From positions 25,106,501 through 25,170,500 of the forward strand of contig OY754467.1 in assembly GCA_963575645.1 (NCBI GenBank): DNA of 64,000 nt. Direction: 5' to 3'. The position numbers and the translations under genes are program-made. Origin of the DNA: Xanthostigma xanthostigma (lineage: Eukaryota > Arthropoda > Insecta > Raphidioptera > Raphidiidae). Position 1 is the first letter of the stretch. Each line of letters begins with the position of its first letter. Below are positions 31,214 to 41,931 of the stretch, one piece after another. The notes below the pieces were generated by a model. That model had not been told where the DNA came from. It was given only the letters and a program-made list of their open reading frames with translations, and made no database searches.

Positions 31214-33824
31214 ATAGGCCAGTCATATCTAACATTAAACTTGCAAACTAACATGTAGTTCTGATTTTTTAATATATTGTTAGGACCACTACCAGTAGCG
31301 TATATCCTAGTTTGCAGCTTCGAAAGACCTGTGCTAACTTTGCAGCACTCAAAAAACTGCGAAATTTTCGCACTTTTTTTGGTATTCTCAATATAGGTCT
31401 TAAACTATGCATTTTTTATAAAATATTTTTTATACGTTTTTAAGTAGACTAAAATTGCTACAATCTGAGACAAGAACCAGCTCTGTAGGTTCAATACTTA
31501 CCGAGATACAGCTTTCCAAAAATTGACCAGTTTTTTCAACAAAGTGAAATTTTAAGATTTGGTCAATTTTTGACCCCGATATCGGGGAAAATACTCATTT
31601 TAAGGGAAATATCATAGGAACATATATTGTAGCAAATGTAATTAGCTTTAATTTAAGCAGAGAACGACGTCTGTAGGCCATATAGTTTACTCACAAATTT
31701 TAAAAATCCAAAAAATGAGAAAACTGCATTTTCGCAAATTTAAATTTAATACCTAATAATCGTTATGTAAATCCATTCAGTGATTTTAATGTGGTTGAGT
31801 AACCAAATTGAGTAGCATAGTAGCATAAACGAGTAACATTATAAAAAAAATAACATAATTGATAACATCATAAAAAAATTATGCAGTTTTTGACAAAATA
31901 CCGTCGTATTTCAGCCATTTTGTAAAAAATATTTACAAATTATATTCATGAACCTTCCTCGTTTATCGCTCTTTCTATTACCGAAAACAATTTCAAAATC
32001 CGGTGCGTGGTTTAGTAGAAGAGAGCGGAGAAAAAGACAGAGACTTTGTTTTTAACTGTGCAGTCTTTGACAAAATGCCGTCGTATTTCAGCCATTTTGA
32101 AAAAATATTTACAAATTGTATACAGAAACCTTCCTCGTATATTGATCTTTCTATTAGCGAAAACCATTTCAAAATCCGGTGCGTGGTTTAGAAGAAATGA
32201 CCGGTGAAAAAGACAAAGACAGTCAGAGACTCTGATTTTAACTATGTAGGCTTTGCTAAAATTCCGTCGTAGTTCAGTTATTTTGTAAAAAATATTTATA
32301 AATTATATACAGAAACCTTCCTCGTTTATTGCTCTTTCTACTATCGAAAACCATTTTTAGGTTCGGCGCATGGTTTAGAAGAAGTGAGCGGAGAAAAAGA
32401 CAAAGACAGACAGAAGCTTTATTTTTAACTATGCAGTCTGAGCTAAAACACTGTCGTAGTTCAGTCATTTTGTAAAAACTATTTACAAATTATATACAGA
32501 AACCTTCCATGCTTATCGGTCTTTCTATTACCGAAAACCATTTTACGATCCGGCGCATAGTTTAGAAGAACACCGACGTTGTTTTGTCAAAGACTGCATA
32601 GTTAAAAACAGTCTCTGTCTGTCTTTGTCTTTTTCTCCGCTCACTTCTTCTAAACCATACGCCGAACCTAAAAATGGTTTTCGATAGTAGAAAGAGCAAT
32701 AAACGAGGAAGGTTTCTGTATATAATTTATAAATATTTTTTACAAAATAACTGAACTACGACGGAATTTTAGCAAAGCCTACATAGTTAAAATCAGAGTC
32801 TCTGACTGTCTTTGTCTTTTTCACCGGTCATTTCTTCTAAACCACGCACCGGATTTTGAAATGGTTTTCGCTAATAGAAAGATCAATATACGAGGAAGGT
32901 TTCTGTATACAATTTGTAAATATTTTTTCAAAATGGCTGAAATACGACGGCATTTTGTCAAAGACTGCACAGTTAAAAACAAAGTCTCTGTCTTTTTCTC
33001 CGCTCTCTTCTACTAAACCACGCACCGGATTTTGAAATTGTTTTCGGTAATAGAAAGAGCGATAAACGAGGAAGGTTCATGAATATAATTTGTAAATATT
33101 TTTTACAAAATGGCTGAAATACGACGGTATTTTGTCAAAAACTGCATAATTTTTTTATGATGTTATCAATTATGTTATTTTTTTTATAATGTTACTCGTT
33201 TATGCTACTATGCTTCTCAATTTGGTTACTCAACCACATTAAAATCACTGAATGGATTTACATAACGATTATTAGGTATTAAATTTAAATTTGCGAAAAT
33301 GCAGTTTTCTCATTTTTTGGATTTTTAAAATTTGTGAGTAAACTATATGGCCTACAGACGTCGTTCTCTGCTTAAATTAAAGCTAATTACATTTGCTACA
33401 ATATATGTTCCTATGATATTTCCCTTAAAATGAGTATTTTCCCCGATATCGGGGTCAAAAATTGACCAAATCTTAAAATTTCACTTTGTTGAAAAAACTG
33501 GTCAATTTTTGGAAAGCTGTATCTCGGTAAGTATTGAACCTACAGAGCTGGTTCTTGTCTCAGATTGTAGCAATTTTAGTCTACTTAAAAACGTATAAAA
33601 AATATTTTATAAAAAAATGCATAGTTTAAGACCTATATTGAGAATACCAAAAAAAGTGCGAAAATTTCGCAGTTTTTTGAGTGCTGCAAAGTTAGCACAG
33701 GTCTTTCGAAGCTGCAAACTTGGATATACGCTACTGGTAGTGGTCCTAACAATATATTAAAAAATCAGAACTACATGTTAGTTTGCGAGATTAGCGATTT
33801 TTAGTGTAAAATATGACCGGGCTA
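31214..33824. repeat. 2.6-kb near-perfect palindrome
   Basis: Arms of about 1.25 kb mirror each other around position 32514-32519, with a loop of about 110 nt (32462-32570) that does not pair well. Identity is very high: the same 62-codon ORF appears at 32003-32191 (plus) and 32837-33025 (minus). Inner parts consist of opposed ~210-bp dispersed units; outer parts (31240-31860 and 33170-33790) are unique to the palindrome. The ends carry TAGGCCAGTCATAT (31214) and ATATGACCGGGCTA (33811-33824), resembling the AGCCCGGTCA end at 19531. It is probably a foldback transposon. Transcription would give a long hairpin RNA. Confidence 0.9.
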
Positions 33825-34139
33825 TAATGCATTATTCAATGTAGAACAACTACATTACGCAATAAATGTTAAATAAGATAAAGTAGCTTGCGTGAAAACG
33901 AAAGACCTTTTTTTTTCGTATGTCTTCTGTCTTAAATAAAAATGAATACTGTTTCTAATACAGTTATTACATTTTTTGACATTAAAATTTTGTGAAATGC
34001 AACGCCTTCTGAGTTAACGATTTCAATAACTAATTATTAAAACATGATGTTTTAACAGATGACTAACGTTATTTTAGAAGTGTTTTCTGTTAAGATCTAA
34101 TTAAGCTAGAGCTTTGAAATTTTGTATACGTGTATAAGT
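33825..34139. other. non-coding
   Basis: About 300 bp with a weak R1 echo (GACATTAAAATTTTGTGAAATGC near 33978). No gene. Confidence 0.4.
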
Positions 34140-34695
34140 TCGGTAAGAATGCATAAATCCAATATGGCGAACGCCCCAACTTGCCATATTAACTTTTTCT
34201 TCACAACCCTCTTGACATGGATATCAAACGAAAAAGTTTGACGAGTGGGGTACAATAAGGTATGTGACGTCATTTTAAACCCAATATGGCGAACGCCCCA
34301 AAATGTCGCATTTCCTTTTTTTCACAATCATGTTGATATAGATATTAAAAAAAGAATTTGTGAGTAGTATAGATAGATAAATTTATTGTCCATAATAACT
34401 ATACAGCAGGAGTTCGTCATAAATTTCTTAATTAAAATTAATTTAAAAAAATTCTTGTACTGAATATAGACAAGCTTTAATAAAAAATGATTTAAGCTCC
34501 CTTTTAAATTTAAGAAAAGGTAAATTCTTCAGTTTTATAGGAAGGCAGTTATAGAAATTTAGGGCAGAGTATTCGGGGCTGTTTTGATAAAGACTAAGAT
34601 TTGGTTTCGGAAGAATAATTGAGTTCTTATATAGGCACTATAAAGTATGTGATGTCATTGTAAACCCAATATGGCGGGCGCCACATATCCTACTG
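34140..34695 (+). repeat. three ~115-bp units with CCAATATGGCGAACGCCCCA, split by a LINE
   Basis: AATATGGCG(A/G)(A/G)CGCC occurs at about 34162, 34282 and 34670, with CACAACCCTCTTGACATGG-like sequence after the first two. The second unit is interrupted at about 34370 by the LINE fragment, after which TATAAAGTATGTGATGTCAT resumes the array. Confidence 0.7.
34371..34646 (-). pseudogene. jockey/CR1-like LINE, RT C-terminal end
   Basis: On the minus strand one frame of about 65 codons reads through LPKPNLSLYQNSPEYSAL, then KNLPFLKFKRELKSFFIKAC and YSVQEFF before a stop. This is the typical end of jockey/CR1-clade ORF2. A 3' UTR with AATAAATTTATCTATCTA follows. The copy is 5'-truncated and sits inside a tandem repeat unit, so it marks a clean LINE insertion. 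Confidence 0.7.
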
Positions 34696-34899
34696 ATTTG
34701 AATTTATGTACATATATTATGTATTCCCGGTAACAATACATAATTCAACCGTTTTTAAAATTAAATAATAATCAATTCGTTTGACAAAATTAATGTATTA
34801 ATAATAAAAAGTTTGGAAAAACAAAAAGAACAAAATAAAGGATTAGTAAAAATTTTTTTATAGATAAGCTTTTATAAAAATTTACTAAAAAGAAAAAAT

Positions 34900-35020
34900 A
34901 ATTTTTAATAATTTAGGTTCATAATATTCTTATAGAAGCGTGGGTTGTGACTGATCATAGATTTTACAGCTCACGCTTTTATAGTTACAAACCTCAATTA
35001 TTATTAAATAGGTAATTAAA
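34900..35020. repeat. hairpin MITE
   Basis: TTTAATAATTTAGGTTCATA (34906) faces a complementary arm near 34990-35010, with AGCGTGGGTTGTGACTGATC in the stem. Same family as 23240-23345. Confidence 0.65.
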
Positions 35021-35892
35021 AATTACTTTTTTCCTTTAAGCGCATTTCAATAAAATAATTGTCTTAATTTTTTTACTACCTAGTACTGGAAACCTCTAAG
35101 TGGAACATCGATAAGTCGAAAACCTCCAAAACTTGAAAAAATGTTTTGTTTTTTCCCTTCAAGCCCCAAAACCTTCATTACTCGAAATCTCCTCTCTATA
35201 GGCCGAAATAATCAGTGAGTCCCTATAAGCCATTTCGGTACATACTTTCCCTCCAAAAAAATAAATTGGACCTCTGTATGTCGAACAACTCAAAAATTAG
35301 TTATAATGAATGTTAACCCCTACATGTCCAATATTTCTTTACAAAATCTGCCTAGTCGAAAGCCTTCATAAGTCGAAAACTCTCTAACTCAAATTTTTTG
35401 GCGTCTTACATAGATTCTACTGTAATCTAGCTCATTCAAAAAAAGTTCGCTCACTTTTATCTCGCTGCACGTCACCACTAGTTACGATATATATTATATT
35501 ATACTTATTTTTAGAGCGCGAATATTCTTTTAGAAATTGTACCGATATATCGATATTTTTTTATGAACATATTAACAATGATATCGATATTTTGTTACGC
35601 ACTTTTCTTACGTTGGGAAATTTTGGGTTAGTTAAATAAGGTTGCGTAAATAAAAAACCACTAGTATAATTCTTAAAAAAAAAAAATTAAATAAATACAA
35701 ATATTCAAATACAATTACATATAATTCATAATTAAGTCTATTCTAAATTATTACCTGTACAACAATGCTCGGTCATAAAAATCAAATCTTTATTATTTAT
35801 TTCCGTTCTCTAGTTTTTGATCCGATCATATCCGTTCACGGCACGGTCATTTTGGACAAATTTATCCCTACGTTGTTTTTTTTTTTTATTTT
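35021..35892. other. non-coding
   Basis: Contains loosely repeated AAGTCGAAAACCTC-like and ATATCGATATTTT blocks. No gene or clean repeat boundary. Confidence 0.4.
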
Positions 35893-36020
35893 CACGACTT
35901 TCGGTCGGTACGGACAACAATGATCAATTATTATATGTCTTTCGGTCAAAACGGACAACAATGGACAATTATTATATCTCTTTCGGTCAATACGGACAAC
36001 AAGGGTCAATTATTACATCT
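35893..36020 (+). repeat. three ~39-bp tandem units
   Basis: TTTCGGTCAAAACGGACAAC followed by AATGGACAATTATTATATCTC, repeated three times with small changes. A further pair of GAACCGGACGAAATACAATC copies lies at about 36111 and 36156. Confidence 0.8.
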
Positions 36021-38316
36021 CGGGCTCCGGGCGAGATTTGCAAATGATTCTATTCTTACATTTGGCGGGGTGGCTCAGACAGCCTGCGTGAATGGTTTCG
36101 GTAAAAGTGTGAACCGGACGAAATACAATCACAGCCCTATATATGTAAGTGAAAGAACCGGACGAAATACAATCACAGTTCTATATGTGTAGTGGGTGTT
36201 TCCAGGGACCAGCTCCAGAAAGACCGATTTAGCATAGTAAATCTCTGCAAGTTCAATAAGACACGTACCGCGTGAAGCGCGAACGTTCAATTTTTATCAT
36301 TAAAAAAGTATTATAAATGATATCTAGCGTGGCGGCATCTTATTGTGTAAATCTATACTGATAAGCGCAACTTGTACTGTTCACTTAATGAACTCATCAC
36401 TGAAACAAGGCAAATAGGAACCTGTATTTCAAAGCAATGTTCCTATAATAATCAAATGTGCAATTTTGACTCTACATATTTTGTGAAACATCAAAATAGG
36501 TCAATGATTATTAATTACTATAAAATAATATTCGTAACAATTTCCAAAAAATATCGATACGATATATATCGATACTTATTTGCATTTCTGACATCCCTAC
36601 CTGCTAGTAGTTGAAACCTGGGCTAATCGCTCCAGTTATCGAGCTCTGCAAGTAAATTTTTTGTTGTTGATGTGTAAACATTTTTATTGTTCCCCACTTA
36701 CATTTATGATACAGTGAAATATCATGAATGTGTGTCTTTGGTGTAAGCGGAAGCAGGTTTCCTTGGTCAAATTGTTTGAGCTTATGTATCATTAGAGGAG
36801 GCGAAATAGGGAAAGTAGAGGAAAAATGCACAAACAAACGAATGTGCGGAAAAGTGTCGACGGTAACGCCTTGACTAGCGCACCAAAAATCTTACCCTTC
36901 ACTCCACCTGTTTAATTTTTTATGAGGGTGAAACTACCCCTAAAGAGTATTTTTACAAAAAAACTAGAGAACTATCCATTTTATGATTAAAAATATTATT
37001 AACAATATTTCAAAGCTGATAAAGTTGTGAAAATAATGACGTATTAAAAAAAAACTTTAATGATTACTGACCCATAGCTCGCGAAAAAAACCACCTTGCG
37101 GCGTCGAACAGTGGGGCCAAGTACACTAATTTGTGGCAGAAACTCCAATAGCAGGTAGTAAATAATACTTAGATACTTAAGTTGAGTAGTGCGTGTACTC
37201 GCTACCACCAAGCATCGAGCGCAGATCATGCAGTCATCCAGTTCAGACCTGATTAATTGTTGGTTATCCTAGCGCCTATACGAGCGGAATGAAATTTGGC
37301 TATTACTTTGTGTTAACAGTGCGCCTCAGTGTTATAATATAAAAAATTGCTTTTAGCATGGAGTGTTTACCTTCAGGTTGGTCTTTTGTTTCTTAATTGT
37401 TATTACGGTTTTTAGGTACATAGGATGTTCTAATAATATATAATCAAAATAAATATGTTAATTGAACTTGTTACTTGAATCTACATATATGATTTTACTT
37501 GTCATTAGGGCAGATCATGTTCCTAATTCTAACTTTGAATCAGTCTTTGTAACTTGTATTTGTAGAATCACGAACAAAATGTTGCGCATATTTGCGCCTT
37601 TTGAAGAAAATTTCAGTGAAAAATGAGACTATGGTAGTTGTCATTTTTAATGATATTTCTTTCTTCTCTTTGGATCAGGTTAAATGGACACTAAACGTAC
37701 CAAATGTCAGTAGTTTGAAGAAATAGATAGCAACGAATCATTAAGTGATAATGATTCCGACGTTTCCCTATAAATTTGCTGCATAAATCCAATACATGTA
37801 ATAATTATTTTTGGCAATGTAATCATATAGCATAAAAATATTAAATATCTTTATAATGTTCGTTATAAATGTTTTATTTACCTAGAAAAAAGACAAAAAA
37901 ATATTAAAATAATTTCTGCCAACAATTTATATATTTGGCCCCAGTGTGCGTCGTCTTGCAAATACATGACTTTTCTTATTCTATCGCCGAATTTTTTATG
38001 TTCTGTATCAAATTTTAAATTGAAAACACATATTATATTTATAAAGAAAATAAATGCTCTCAAGTTTAAAGTACATATTCTTTTTTTTTATAAATATGTG
38101 TTTTCAGTTTAAATTCGATATAAAACATAATAAATACGACGGTTGAATTTTAGAGTGAGTATTATTTTGAAATTAATTTGCGAGTCTTATGTGAATGAAA
38201 AATATACCTATGTAGTGTGGGTAGTCATTTTACTCGCAATTTCAACCTATACATTTGTGTAGACAATTTTCTGATAGCGTTTGAGATATTGTTATTTTAA
38301 AGAAAAACACGTATTT
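36021..38316. other. non-coding, no gene supported
   Basis: About 2.3 kb. An acid-rich stretch near 37684-37770 (ATG at 37684) resembles the start of some transposase proteins but has a stop after nine codons and no conserved domain. ATATCGATACGATATATATC at 36549 is a short palindromic run. Confidence 0.4.
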
Positions 38317-39133
38317 TTAACTTCCCGCTTTAAAAAAAAAAAAAAATTTTTTTTTTTTTCAAAAATCGGGAAGTTATTGGTTTCACCCCGATTTTCGAAA
38401 ATCGAGTTTTCGCCAGATCTCGAGGTTTTGAGGTCCTAGGAAACTATTGAAACTATTTTGGCGATGATGTTCGTAGGGCTGTATGTGTGTGTGTGGGTGT
38501 GGGTGTGGGTGTGTGTGTGTGTGTGGGGGGGGTGTGTTGGTGTGTGTGTGTGTGTGTCTGTGTGTGTATGTAAACGTTTTATATCTTTTAAACGCAGTGT
38601 CCGACTGAAACGCGGTTTGCAGCATCTGACGTGATCTTGGTGAACTTAGACTTCCTGAAAATTTGAAACGATTCGACCCAAAAAATTTTGAGAAATCTTA
38701 AAAAACAAGTTTCAAAAATTTTTAAAAATTTGTTTTTGTAAAAAATTTTCTAAACTACTAAACCGATTAATTCCAAAATGTACTCAGCTCTTCTCCTTAA
38801 CAAACTGCGTCGATTTCCGCAAACCGCATCAAAATCGGTTCATTTGTTTACGAGATATCGTGAACGAAAAATTTGTAAAAAAGTGTTTTTTTTTTAAATT
38901 GCTCGTAAAATTCCTATGAGATCGATTTTTCTGTATTAAATTACTTTATTAGGTAAAAAAATTGCGTCGACTGCCGCAAATCGCATCAAAATCGGTTCAT
39001 TTGTTCATGAGATATCGTGAACGAAAATTTCGCAACAAAGTGTTTTTTTTGAGCTCGAAGAGCTAATAAATAAACTTCTTGGTATATTTTATATATTTTT
39101 GAGCGTTTTGAACTCGAAAATAGCGGGAAGTTA
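38317..39133. mobile_element. TIR DNA element with (GT)n interior
   Basis: TTAACTTCCCGC at 38317 and GCGGGAAGTTA ending at 39133 are inverted ends of about 820 bp. A TCAAAATCGGTTCATTTGTT segment occurs twice (about 38830 and 38988). GT-rich microsatellite at about 38480-38570. No transposase ORF. It looks like a non-autonomous element. Confidence 0.6.
38480..38570. repeat. (GT)n microsatellite
   Basis: GT dinucleotides with GGGTGT variants and one run of eight G. It generates a spurious His/Thr/Pro ORF on the minus strand. Confidence 0.95.
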
Positions 39134-39426
39134 CAGGGATGGCCTGCAGGGTCAAACTTCTTTTCAAATTTTTTTAAATTGAAATCTGCATATAGCGGCT
39201 AAAACTCACCTAGCAGAAGGGAGAAAACATAGTATTTATAGTTTTCAGACCTAAACTAAAGGGATACAAATCCTTTCCAGAGTTCCCCTAAATAATTTCG
39301 AATTAGACTCATTTTTCTCCTGCTACTGGCCTTAAGGAGGTTGAGCTGTTTTACGAAGATAATGAAAAAAATCTTTTTTAATAGATTTTTTTATGACAAA
39401 ATTTTCTGTAAAAAATCCAAAATCAT

Positions 39427-40453
39427 TATAGTTTGGTCAATGAGTGCTCATCAGGGGAAATGTAGATGGAAAAGTCGAAAGCAGAACGTTTGACTTAGGA
39501 ATTTTGTTTGGACTATAGTTAGGAGATAAACATACTAACAGTCCTTACCCCTTCGAGGTACGCCCGAGGGGGGAGGGCACAAAGAAGGTCCCGTTTTTTG
39601 GTTTTTCGCTTTTATCTCGAAAACGGTGCGTCGTACGAAATTTTAACATGAAGGACACAAAAAAATTAAGTATATGCAAAACTAGTTCACTGATGATTTT
39701 TGTTTTAAACAGTTTAGGTACATAGTATACCATTAAATTGCAGTTTTATATATTTAAATTTACCTAAACATGCTGAAATCGAAAAGCCTGATTTTCGGGC
39801 GAGAATAGAGTAGTTTCACGCATACAAAAGCTAATAAGCAAATAGGTGTTCTAGTCAGTCATTATCGTTTGATTTTTTCGAAATAAATATGTTTTTCGGT
39901 AATGAATATCGATTATCGTTTGGTGATCTGGCAGGAACTAGGGGGTCCCTATCGATCGCGGGGCCCTGGGCACGTGCCCAGAGTGCCCAGTGGGAAAGAG
40001 GTCCCTGCGTGGAGGTACTCCCAGCTTATGTTATTTTTTTAATAGTGTGTGGGTGTTTTTAATAGTGTGGATGAGCAATACGAAATGATTTTGACAAATT
40101 CGTATTGTTACAATGTGCTACAGAGAATTTAACACATTTTTGAAAATCGACCATTTTTCGGAGCTCATAGCTAGGCAAAGGTTGGAGATAGATAAAAAGT
40201 GTGAAAGCTAAAGTTGTAGACAATTTTATCAGCTTTCATTATGTATTACAACAAAATTTCGTACGACGTACCGTTTTCGAGATGAAAGCAAAAAACCAAA
40301 AAACGGGACCTTCTTTGTGCTCCCCCCCTTCGGGCGTACCTCGGAGGGGTAAGGACTTTTAGTATGTTTATCTCCTAACTAGTCCAAACAAAGTTCCTAA
40401 GTCAAATGTTCTGCTTTCGACTTTTCCATTTACAAATTATTCGTTGCTTAAGC
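39427..40453 (+). mobile_element. third copy of the CXC-type element, gene lost
   Basis: Shares both long arms with 23431-24913, and the GAGGTACTCCCAGCTTATG interior block is in the same orientation. The CXC gene is absent; 39645-40005 holds unrelated sequence. The outer ends are swapped relative to the first copy: the sequence outside its left arm is the reverse complement of the sequence outside the right arm of 23431-24913, and the reverse holds on the other side. Confidence 0.7.
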
Positions 40454-41677
40454 ATTAGGAGATTTATAAAGTTAAAAATTAAAAAAAACTTTAACATGTA
40501 GTCTTATGGAAAATATGTCAACCTAGCATGCAAACGGTACATTTTAATTTTTTGCAAATAACCAAATAATGTCAGCAGTTCCGAAAACTAACTATGTAAA
40601 GCATCGATGTCTTACGCATATTTTAATATTTCTTCCAATTTAATTAGGAGACTTTTAATCAATAAAAAAAATATTAAACCTTAGCACTTTTCGATTATGG
40701 ACTTTTATTCTTGAAAATTTTAATAATTTTAACTGAATTTTCAACTTTTTAGTGATTTAATTAAAATTTTTATTACTTCTAATTTCTTTTTTTAATTATT
40801 TACTGCAAAAAATATGTAAAATACAGATATTTACATACATTTATTTTTTCTAACCTAACTTTGTACAAAAAATTCAAAAGTTAGTCCATTAAGTAAAATA
40901 CTGAAATAATTAATTACCTAATATTAAAGAAATTTATTTATTTATGCCTTTATGACTATAATTTATTGGTATCATCGACTTATAAACCTTTTGTAAAAAT
41001 TTATTATGGAAAAGTTTCCATTTAGAATAATTCGACTTACTTTTGATTGGGACTGTAACGCATGAACCTCCTTAATATGTTTGTTTTCAATTTGGAATTC
41101 GATATAGAACATAATAAAGTCGACTGTTGAAAAATATATTAATTTTAGACATCGGTTTCCATGGGAACGCGGCGACTTTATTTTTTTTGCCTGTTGCGGG
41201 TCAATAACAATTAAAGTTTGTTTTATGTCAATCTGTTTACAAGTTCATCAGCTTTAAGATTCACAATGTATTTTTTGTCCTCTAGTTTTTTGCAAAAAAA
41301 AACATTTTAGAAAGTAGTTTAAGCCCGATAAAAAATAAGTAGAGGAGATGAAGGATGGTATTTTTAGTATACTAGTATAAGGTAACTACCCTCGGCAGTT
41401 TTCCGCAAAATCCCATTTGTTTATGAATTTTTCCTCTAAATACCATTTTTATATATAATTCGTCTGAATGCTCACACATTTCTCAATAGTGTGATCACCA
41501 ATTATAATTGTGATAGGTCTGATAGATTACCAAAACAATCACATTAAGCATTAATAAAAATGGAAAAAACTTAGAACATATTTAATTCAAATTTTTCATA
41601 AGAATAGTCTGTATCAATTTGCAACCGATTGCATGTCGTATGTTTTCATATATCTTAGCTTCCTATTTTCTCACAAG
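40454..41677. other. presumed intron sequence upstream of SLO2 exons
   Basis: About 1.2 kb of AT-rich DNA without repeats that I could match. No exon recognised. Confidence 0.4.
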
Positions 41678-41773
41678 CTTGACGAGGACTTAGGCTCTGG
41701 TCGCGTTGGAGTTACTTATAAACCTAAACAAGGTACAAACTGCTTGGGTTGTACGCACGAACAAAACTCCTTG
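41678..41773 (+). CDS. possible 96-nt cassette exon of SLO2
   Basis: A 32-codon open stretch between a pyrimidine tract ending TTTTCTCACAAG and a perfect donor, TTG|GTGAGT. Both ends are phase 0, and it joins in frame to the next exon at 41932. The encoded peptide has two Cys in a CLGC motif followed by THEQNSL, and lies just before the conserved RCK2 C-terminal exon. AAG is a weak acceptor, and TAG acceptors nearby are alternatives. A 3n, phase 0-0 exon is what an alternatively included segment would look like. Confidence 0.5.
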
Positions 41774-41931
41774 GTGAGTCATTTAGTGCTAGTTAGTTTG
41801 CTTTTGTATGCATTATACATAAATATATTATAAATAATTTGATGTTATTCATTAATTGCAAATCAATTAAATAAGATCAGCTAGTCTGATATATACATAT
41901 ATATAATATATATTTTGTCATTTTTATACAG

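Noticed and set aside
32003..33025. Two identical 62-residue ORFs on opposite strands
   Set aside because: Mirror images within the palindrome, built from a dispersed repeat; no coding signal.
37684..37775. Acid-rich start resembling a piggyBac-type transposase
   Set aside because: An in-frame stop comes after nine codons and no transposase domain follows.
38383..38625. 80-residue His/Thr/Pro-rich ORF
   Set aside because: It is the translated complement of the GT microsatellite.
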